Source: an uncultured Eubacteriales bacterium (GTDB taxonomy: Bacteria > Bacillota > Clostridia > Oscillospirales > Acutalibacteraceae). Taken from it: a stretch of DNA of 64,000 nt. Each line of letters opens with the position of its first letter. The stretch's first letter is position 1. The stretch covers positions 46,243 to 110,242 of the forward strand of contig CAKSHJ010000003.1 in assembly GCA_934457095.1 (NCBI GenBank), in the 5' to 3' direction. This document shows positions 58,872 through 64,000 of this stretch, piece by piece. Both the position numbers and the translations under genes were made by a program. Below the pieces are notes generated by a model, which was not told the DNA's origin, ran no database searches, and saw only the letters and a list, made by a program, of their open reading frames with translations.

Positions 58872-59702
58872 ATGAAAAAATTGGTATGGGCAATATTTGC
58901 CATGGTGACCGCATTGGTGCTGGCGGTATTTACCGGATGCGGCGCTACGGAAAACAGTACAAGTGGGGAAAATACTGTTACGAAAGACACCTCTTTACAG
59001 ACGGTTTTGGATAAAGGCACTTTTGTGCTGGGACTCGACGACAGCTTTCCGCCAATGGGTTTCCGCGATGAAAATAATGAAATTGTAGGCTTTGATATTG
59101 ATGTGGCCAAGGAAGTGACCGATCGCATGGGTGTGGAACTGAAATTGCAGCCTATTGAGTGGTCTACCAAGGAAATGGAGCTCAATACCGGGGCAATTGA
59201 CTGCATTTGGAACGGTCTTTCGGTGGACGAAGAGAGAAAGCAAACCATGGAGCTTTCGCAGCCGTATATGAGTAATCGTATGGTACTGGTGGTGCTCCAA
59301 AATACCGATTATACCGATATGGCGTCTTTAGCGGGCAAGAGAATCGGTGTGCAGATGGGCTCGACCGCAGAGAAAATTTTAGAGGCCTCCGATTTTGCAA
59401 AAACCGTTGCGGAAACTAAGGGCTTTAAAGACAATGTAACGGCGTTTATGGAATTGGAAACCCGCGGTATTGACGCTATTTTCATGGATGAGGTGGTGGC
59501 GAATTACGCCATTACTTCTCAGAATAAAGACTTTAAAGTGCTGAAGGACGGTTTGACCGAGGAAGAGTATGCCATTGGCTTTAAAAAGGGTAATACTGCA
59601 TTGAAAAATGAGGTAGAAAAATGTATTCAAGAGATGAAGGCCGACGGTACAATGGCGAAAATTTCGGAAAAATGGTTTGGCAAAGATGTTGTAAGCAGAT
59701 AG
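58872..59702 (+). CDS. Polar amino acid ABC transporter, substrate-binding lipoprotein
   Basis: 276 residues from ATG 58872 (RBS AGGGGGA). Signal peptide with lipobox VFTGC, lipidated Cys23. The mature domain is solute-binding family 3: GTFVLGLDDSFPPMGFRDENNEIVGFDIDVAKEV, then IEWSTKEMELNTGAIDCIWNGLSVDEERK and GKRIGVQMGSTAEKILE. The FPPMGF and D-I-D-V residues form the amino-acid pocket; the exact substrate is not readable. It is followed by the permease and ATPase genes with a hairpin in between. Confidence 0.94.
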   Translation: MKKLVWAIFAMVTALVLAVFTGCGATENSTSGENTVTKDTSLQTVLDKGTFVLGLDDSFPPMGFRDENNEIVGFDIDVAKEVTDRMGVELKLQPIEWSTKEMELNTGAIDCIWNGLSVDEERKQTMELSQPYMSNRMVLVVLQNTDYTDMASLAGKRIGVQMGSTAEKILEASDFAKTVAETKGFKDNVTAFMELETRGIDAIFMDEVVANYAITSQNKDFKVLKDGLTEEEYAIGFKKGNTALKNEVEKCIQEMKADGTMAKISEKWFGKDVVSR

Positions 59703-59717
59703 TTTTGAGGAGAAAAG

Positions 59718-59746
59718 AACGCACCTTTTGGTACGGTGCGTTTTTT
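59718..59746 (+). terminator. Intra-operon terminator/attenuator after the binding-protein gene
   Basis: AACGCACC (59718-59725) pairs with GGTGCGTT (59735-59742), followed by a T run. It probably makes the binding protein more abundant than the permease and ATPase by partial termination. Confidence 0.8.
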
Positions 59747-59779
59747 CTATGAGTCGGAGCAGCGGTTAGGGGTGCATTT

Positions 59780-60430
59780 ATGAATTGGGAACAGGTTGGA
59801 AACTGGTTTGTGATGTTTTTAAGCGGTTGCGGCATTGCACTTGAGATTTTTGCTGTAACGCTGGTGTGCGCCATACCGTTGGGCGTATTGGTTTCCTTTG
59901 GCAGACGCTCGAAATATAAGGTGGTTTCGTGGCCGATTGCGCTTTATATTTCGGTTATGCGGGGTACGCCGTTGTTATTGCAGCTATTTTTTGTATATTT
60001 TGCGCCAAAATATATGTTCGGTCTGAATTACGACAGATTTTTGGCGGTATTGATTGCATTTGTACTTAATTACGCAGCCTATTTTGCAGAGATTTTCCGC
60101 GGCGGCATGGATTCCATGGAAAAGGGGCAGTATGAGGCCGCGGCGGCATTGGGCTTTCACAAGGGGCAGACCTTTTTCCGCATTATTTTGCCGCAAGTGA
60201 TAAAACGAGTGATTCCCGCGATGACCAATGAGGTGATTACGCTGGTGAAGGATACCTCGCTGGCGTATGCTCTGAGCGTGGAGGAGTTGTTTTTTATGGC
60301 GAGCAAGCAGGCCAGCGCCAAAGGTGTGATTGTTCCGCTGGTGATTGCCGGGGTATATTATTATGCGTTTAATTTGCTGCTGTCATTGCTGTTCCGCTTT
60401 GTTGAGAAGAAGCTGGATTACTATCGCTGA
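59780..60430 (+). CDS. Polar amino acid ABC transporter, permease
   Basis: 216 residues, RBS AGGGGTG. HisM/GlnP-type permease with about five helices. It has the N-terminal CGIALEIFAVTLVCAIPLGVLVSF, ISVMRGTPLLLQLFFVYF, and the EAA loop FRGGMDSMEKGQYEAAAALGFHKGQTFFRIILPQ which docks the ATPase. It works as a homodimer with the neighbouring ATPase and the upstream binding lipoprotein. Confidence 0.94.
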   Translation: MNWEQVGNWFVMFLSGCGIALEIFAVTLVCAIPLGVLVSFGRRSKYKVVSWPIALYISVMRGTPLLLQLFFVYFAPKYMFGLNYDRFLAVLIAFVLNYAAYFAEIFRGGMDSMEKGQYEAAAALGFHKGQTFFRIILPQVIKRVIPAMTNEVITLVKDTSLAYALSVEELFFMASKQASAKGVIVPLVIAGVYYYAFNLLLSLLFRFVEKKLDYYR

Positions 60431-60442
60431 GGAGGGCTCTGA

Positions 60443-61237
60443 ATGGAAATGCTGAAGGTGGAGCATCTTTGTAAAAAATTTGGCGATTTGGAAGTGCTTG
60501 GGGATATTTCTCTGCAGGTAAACCGCGGAGAAGTGGTGGCGGTTATCGGTCCGTCGGGTTCGGGGAAGTCTACGCTGTTGCGCTGCCTGAACCGTTTTGA
60601 GCAAATTACCGGCGGAAGGGTAACTGTTTGCGGCGACGAAATGATTATAGGGCAGGGTAAGCACGGTGCAATTTACGCGCCAAGGCAAACACTGCAGCGA
60701 ATTCGTTTGCATATGGGCATGGTGTTCCAAAATTTTAATTTATTTCCACATTTTTCGGTTTTGCAGAATGTGATGCAGGCGCCGATCTGCGTATTAAAAC
60801 AGCCCAAGGAGCAAGCGCGGGAACAGGCGCGTATACTTTTGCAAAAGGTTGGGCTTGCCGAAAAGGAACGGGCATATCCGTGTGAGCTTTCCGGCGGACA
60901 GCAGCAACGGGTTTCGATTGCGCGGGCGTTGGCGCTTAACCCGCAGATTTTATGCTTTGACGAGCCGACCTCTGCATTGGACCCGGAATTGACCGGGGAA
61001 ATTTTGAAAATTATGCAGCAGCTTGCCGCCGAAGGACGAACGATGGTGGTGGTTACCCATGAGATGTCTTTTGCGAGAGATGTTGCTGACCGTGTGATTT
61101 TTATGGACGGTGGCTATATTGTGGAGGAGGGCAAACCGTTTGACATCATTCACCACCCGCAAAAGGAGCGTACCAAGGTGTTTTTAGAGCGTTTTACCGG
61201 TTTGCAAACGCCGACACAATCGAATGAACGGGCATAA
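60443..61237 (+). CDS. Polar amino acid ABC transporter, ATP-binding protein
   Basis: 264 residues, RBS GAGGAGGG. GlnQ/HisP family. Walker A GPSGSGKST (36-44), Q-loop VFQNFNLFPHFSV, signature LSGGQQQRVSIARAL, Walker B ILCFDEPTSALDPEL and the switch His in VVTHEMSFARDVAD. A short insertion between Walker A and the Q-loop (GQGKHGAIYAPRQ) is longer than in most GlnQ proteins. It is the last gene of the transporter operon. Confidence 0.95.
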   Translation: MEMLKVEHLCKKFGDLEVLGDISLQVNRGEVVAVIGPSGSGKSTLLRCLNRFEQITGGRVTVCGDEMIIGQGKHGAIYAPRQTLQRIRLHMGMVFQNFNLFPHFSVLQNVMQAPICVLKQPKEQAREQARILLQKVGLAEKERAYPCELSGGQQQRVSIARALALNPQILCFDEPTSALDPELTGEILKIMQQLAAEGRTMVVVTHEMSFARDVADRVIFMDGGYIVEEGKPFDIIHHPQKERTKVFLERFTGLQTPTQSNERA

Positions 61238-61252
61238 TTACCCCCCATTACC

Positions 61253-61290
61253 GACAAGGCTTGCAAAAATATAAGGCCTTGTCTTTTTTT
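61253..61290 (+). terminator. Terminator of the ABC importer operon
   Basis: GACAAGG (61253-61259) pairs with CCTTGTC (61277-61283), followed by seven T. Confidence 0.8.
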
Positions 61291-61368
61291 ATTTTTGCTT
61301 TTTTTTACATAAAAAATATGATATGATAACAATAACAACGCATACAGAATTTTTGAGGTGAAAAAACG

Positions 61369-62304
61369 GTGAAACGGATTGTATTGGCTTTGGGCGGCAA
61401 TGCTTTGGGGCAAACTCCAGAGCAACAAGTGGCTTTGGTTGGGCAAACCGCCAAATTTATTGTGGATTTGGTGCAGGAGGGCTATGAAATTGTGATTGGC
61501 CACGGTAACGGTCCGCAAATCGGAATGATTCACCTTGCCATGGATTTTGCCGCAGCCAATGGCGCTAAAACGCCGTATATGCCGTTTCCCGAGTGTGGGG
61601 CGATGTCTCAGGGATATATTGGGTATCATTTGCAGCAGGCGTTGCAATTTGAATTGAAAGCCCGTAATTTAAACAGACAGGCTGTGAGCGTCATTACGCA
61701 GGTGGTAGTCAGCAGAGAGGACAAGGCTTTTGCAGAGCCGGTCAAACCTATTGGTATGTTTTACACCAAAGAGGAGGCCGAGCGCATGGCAAGCGAGCAG
61801 GGTGTTGTGTTTGTACAGGACTCCGGTCGGGGGTATCGGCGTGTGGTGGCCTCTCCGGATCCGGTTTCGATTGTAGAGTTGCCTGTGATTGCGCAGTTGG
61901 TGGAATTGCAGAATATTGTAATTGCCGTGGGCGGCGGCGGCATACCCGTGGTGGAAACGCCACAGGGTTACCGCGGCATTGAGGCTGTGATTGATAAGGA
62001 TAAGTCGAGTGCGAAGCTGGCGGTGGATTTAAAGGCCGATATGCTGATGATTTTGACGGCAGTGGAGCGGGTGTGTATACATTATCAAAAGAGCAATCAG
62101 CAGGAATTGGGCGGTATGACCGTGGAGCAGGCGCGGCAATATATAGAACAGGGGCATTTTGCACCGGGTAGTATGTTGCCTAAGGTAGAAGCCTGTCTTT
62201 CTTTTGTGGAAAAAATGCAAAACGGCACGGCGGTGATTACCTCACTGAGCGGTGCAAAAGACGCGCTTTTAGGCAAAACTGGCACGAAAATTACGAAAGA
62301 ATAG
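61369..62304 (+). CDS. arcC: Carbamate kinase
   Basis: 311 residues, GTG start (RBS GAGGTG). It makes ATP from carbamoyl phosphate and ADP, the last step of arginine, citrulline or agmatine degradation, and of purine or allantoin fermentation. Key blocks are IVLALGGNALG, GYEIVIGHGNGPQIG, IAVGGGGIPVVE, AVIDKDKSSAKLAVDLKADMLMILTAVERV and FAPGSMLPKVEACLSF. arcA and arcB are not adjacent, so the source of carbamoyl phosphate is not shown by context. Confidence 0.95.
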   Translation: MKRIVLALGGNALGQTPEQQVALVGQTAKFIVDLVQEGYEIVIGHGNGPQIGMIHLAMDFAAANGAKTPYMPFPECGAMSQGYIGYHLQQALQFELKARNLNRQAVSVITQVVVSREDKAFAEPVKPIGMFYTKEEAERMASEQGVVFVQDSGRGYRRVVASPDPVSIVELPVIAQLVELQNIVIAVGGGGIPVVETPQGYRGIEAVIDKDKSSAKLAVDLKADMLMILTAVERVCIHYQKSNQQELGGMTVEQARQYIEQGHFAPGSMLPKVEACLSFVEKMQNGTAVITSLSGAKDALLGKTGTKITKE

Positions 62305-62458
62305 CGGCATAAAGCCTATTAAAACAGAGAAAAATACAAAATGTATAAAGTTGGAGATTTTTTCTTTTTGTAAATTAAGAGTGACTTTTTTGGAAAACAG
62401 TGGTACAATATGACAGAAGCGGACAGGTTTGCAGGAAGGAGGGAACAGATTTTTCGTT

Positions 62459-63799
62459 ATGAAATACAAATGGGATAAAAAATACCTATATTGGGGTATT
62501 ACCGCGGTGGCGGTGATTGTTGTAGGTCTGTTGGTATTTGCCGCGATTTTTCGGTTTGACATGGTTTGGGGCTTTTTTAGAACTATTTTTGCAGTTTTAA
62601 CGCCCGTGTTATACGGCTTTGCCTTTGCTTTTATTTTGAACCCGTTAGTGGGTCGTTTGCAAAAGTTATTTATGAAAACGGTATTCCGAAAAACCGACAA
62701 GGTACGGCGGGCACAAAAAGTAGCAAGAGCACTTAGTATTGTGCTTGCAATTTTACTGTTACTGGTGGTTATTACGCTGTTTTGTTTGATGTTGTTCCCG
62801 CAGCTTGTGACCAATATTACCGGTTTTTACAATAATTTTGAGACCTATTATGCCAATCTTATCGGTTGGCTCGACAGCATTTTGAAAGAGGATAGCGATT
62901 CGGCAAAATTCTTTGTGCAGGTGCTGGGCAAGTCCAAAGAGATGTTGCAAAATTGGATGTCGACCGATTTGGTGCCGCAGCTGCAAAATGTGGCGTCGAA
63001 TTTGCTTTCCGGACTTTGGAATGTGTTTATGGTACTCAAAAATGTGATTATTGGGTTGATTATTGCCATTTATTTTTTGTTCAGCAAGGAGAAATTTTGC
63101 GCACAATGCAAAAAAATTGCGTATGCAATTTTGCCGCGTAGGGGTGCCGACAGCTTGATTCGCAACACCAGAGAGACCAGCGCTGTATTTGGTAGCTTTA
63201 TTACCGGGCAATTGATTGATGCGTTTATTGTGGGTGTTTTGTGCTTTATCGGCATGACGATTTTTCGAATGCCGTATCCGCCTATGATTAGTGTGATTGT
63301 GGCCATTACCAATGTGATTCCGTTTTTCGGACCGTATATCGGGGCAATTCCGAGCGCGATTTTGATTTTGCTGGTTGACCCGATGCAGGCGATTTATTTT
63401 GTGATTTTTATTATTATTTTGCAGCAAATAGACGGCAATGTGATTTGTCCGCGTATTTTGGGCGGTACCATAGGACTGAATGGCTTTTGGATTATTTTTG
63501 CCATTGTGATATTCGGTGCGATGTTCGGTTTTGTAGGTATGATTATCGGCGTGCCGACCTTTGCAATGTTATATACATGGTTGCGGCGTTGGGTCAATAT
63601 GCGCCTAAAAAAGAAGAATATGCCGGAAGAAACCTTGGTTTACAGTGTGCCGGGAGAATACCGCAGACTGACTGAGGAGGAACAGGCTGAGTTGGATGCC
63701 TGCATACAGCAGGCCGAGCAGGAGATTGCAGAAAAGGCAGCAAAAAGCCGCGGCATTTTTAAAATTTTTAAGAGAAATAAGCACAAAAAGAGAAAGTAG
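62459..63799 (+). CDS. AI-2E family transporter (PerM/YtvI-like permease)
   Basis: 446 residues from ATG 62459; the RBS (GGAGGG) is about 14 nt away, and an in-frame TTG 10 codons earlier has none. The protein has about eight helices. Typical segments are TVLTPVLYGFAFAFILNPLVGRL-like at the N-terminus, FGSFITGQLIDAFIVGVLCFIGMTIFRMPYPPMISVIVAITNVIPFFGPYIGAIPSAIL, and IDGNVICPRILGGTIGLNGFWIIFAIVIFGAMFGFVGMIIGVP. The tail is basic. Members have been linked to AI-2 export or Na+/H+ antiport; the substrate cannot be inferred here. Confidence 0.92.
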   Translation: MKYKWDKKYLYWGITAVAVIVVGLLVFAAIFRFDMVWGFFRTIFAVLTPVLYGFAFAFILNPLVGRLQKLFMKTVFRKTDKVRRAQKVARALSIVLAILLLLVVITLFCLMLFPQLVTNITGFYNNFETYYANLIGWLDSILKEDSDSAKFFVQVLGKSKEMLQNWMSTDLVPQLQNVASNLLSGLWNVFMVLKNVIIGLIIAIYFLFSKEKFCAQCKKIAYAILPRRGADSLIRNTRETSAVFGSFITGQLIDAFIVGVLCFIGMTIFRMPYPPMISVIVAITNVIPFFGPYIGAIPSAILILLVDPMQAIYFVIFIIILQQIDGNVICPRILGGTIGLNGFWIIFAIVIFGAMFGFVGMIIGVPTFAMLYTWLRRWVNMRLKKKNMPEETLVYSVPGEYRRLTEEEQAELDACIQQAEQEIAEKAAKSRGIFKIFKRNKHKKRK

Positions 63800-63891
63800 C
63801 CTCTTTGTAACATAGGGTGAATTTAACTTATTTTCATAATATGTAAATTCATTTTACACCCGAGGAAAGGTATCTTTTTCGGTTCAACACC

Positions 63892-63927
63892 AAAAGAGTC
63901 TGAATGCGTTTCGTATTCAGACTCTTT
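63892..63927 (+). terminator. Terminator after the AI-2E family gene
   Basis: A 14-bp perfect stem, AAAAGAGTCTGAAT (63892-63905) with ATTCAGACTCTTTT (63914-63927). It works on both strands. The last 70 bases end at an ATG (63989-63992 region) too close to the edge to judge. Confidence 0.85.
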
Positions 63928-64000
63928 TATTTTCAAATTTGTGTTATGATTGCGAAAAAACTTCACAATTGGTTGCAAAAAGAGAATAAATGAAATTCCA

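Noticed and set aside
1..64000. tRNA, rRNA, insertion sequences, phage or defence islands
   Set aside because: No tRNA-like cloverleaf, CCA ends, transposase, integrase or known defence genes were recognised when reading both strands.

Overview
The window reads as a chromosomal segment of a low-to-mid GC, endospore-forming Bacillota, most likely class Clostridia. The basis is spoIID, a NifU-like protein paired with a GGGtGRT protein, IorAB with PaaK, a tetrahydrofolate riboswitch on a FolT-type S component, an FMN riboswitch on a ribD-ribE-ribBA-ribH operon, AAGGAGG ribosome binding sites and frequent TTG starts. No rRNA, tRNA, phage, insertion sequence or CRISPR array was seen. The finer lineage is not decided from sequence alone.

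Layout. 0-2 kb: the 3' end of dnaJ, two intact double-glycine-leader peptide genes plus a decayed third copy, and a TM2-domain protein. 2-14 kb: secA, the NifU-like/GGGtGRT pair, class II aldolase, an Ogg-type glycosylase, a 560-bp AT-rich gap with three DnaA-box-like 9-mers, rlmB, and a 1138-residue protein that looks like a P1B-type ATPase stripped of its catalytic motifs. 14-25 kb: a SLOG protein, a small HTH regulator, paaK-iorB-iorA for aromatic 2-keto acid oxidation, an orphan peptide-binding lipoprotein, the glycolytic operon pgk-tpiA-gpmI, and trmL. 25-34 kb: mscS, a MORN-repeat protein, an 83-bp tandem repeat at the end of spoIID, spoIID, citrate synthase, an unknown membrane protein and gapA.

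33.8 kb is a landmark. A 28-bp perfect palindrome contains a consensus parS site, and strand composition changes around it from C/A-rich on the + strand (left) to G/T-rich (right), in genes of either orientation. That is the pattern expected near a replication origin, although dnaA is not in the window. Right of it come an LCP cell-wall ligase, folT with its THF riboswitch, and an 11-gene Mrp/Mbh-like antiporter operon with four proton-channel (ND2/ND4/ND5-like) subunits and no redox module. A CsbB-like glycosyltransferase and a YfhO-like partner follow; the partner is split by a 13-C homopolymer and is probably phase-variable.

49-64 kb holds a CNNM/CBS transporter, PTS enzyme I, an Sfp-type phosphopantetheinyl transferase, the FMN-controlled riboflavin operon, an alanine/sodium symporter, a three-gene polar amino acid ABC importer, carbamate kinase and an AI-2E family permease. 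The central genes describe a fermenter using PTS sugars and amino acids: glycolysis is nearly complete (fba, tpiA, gapA, pgk, gpmI, ptsI), IorAB/PaaK and carbamate kinase conserve energy from amino acids, and the Mrp module links ion gradients to the membrane.
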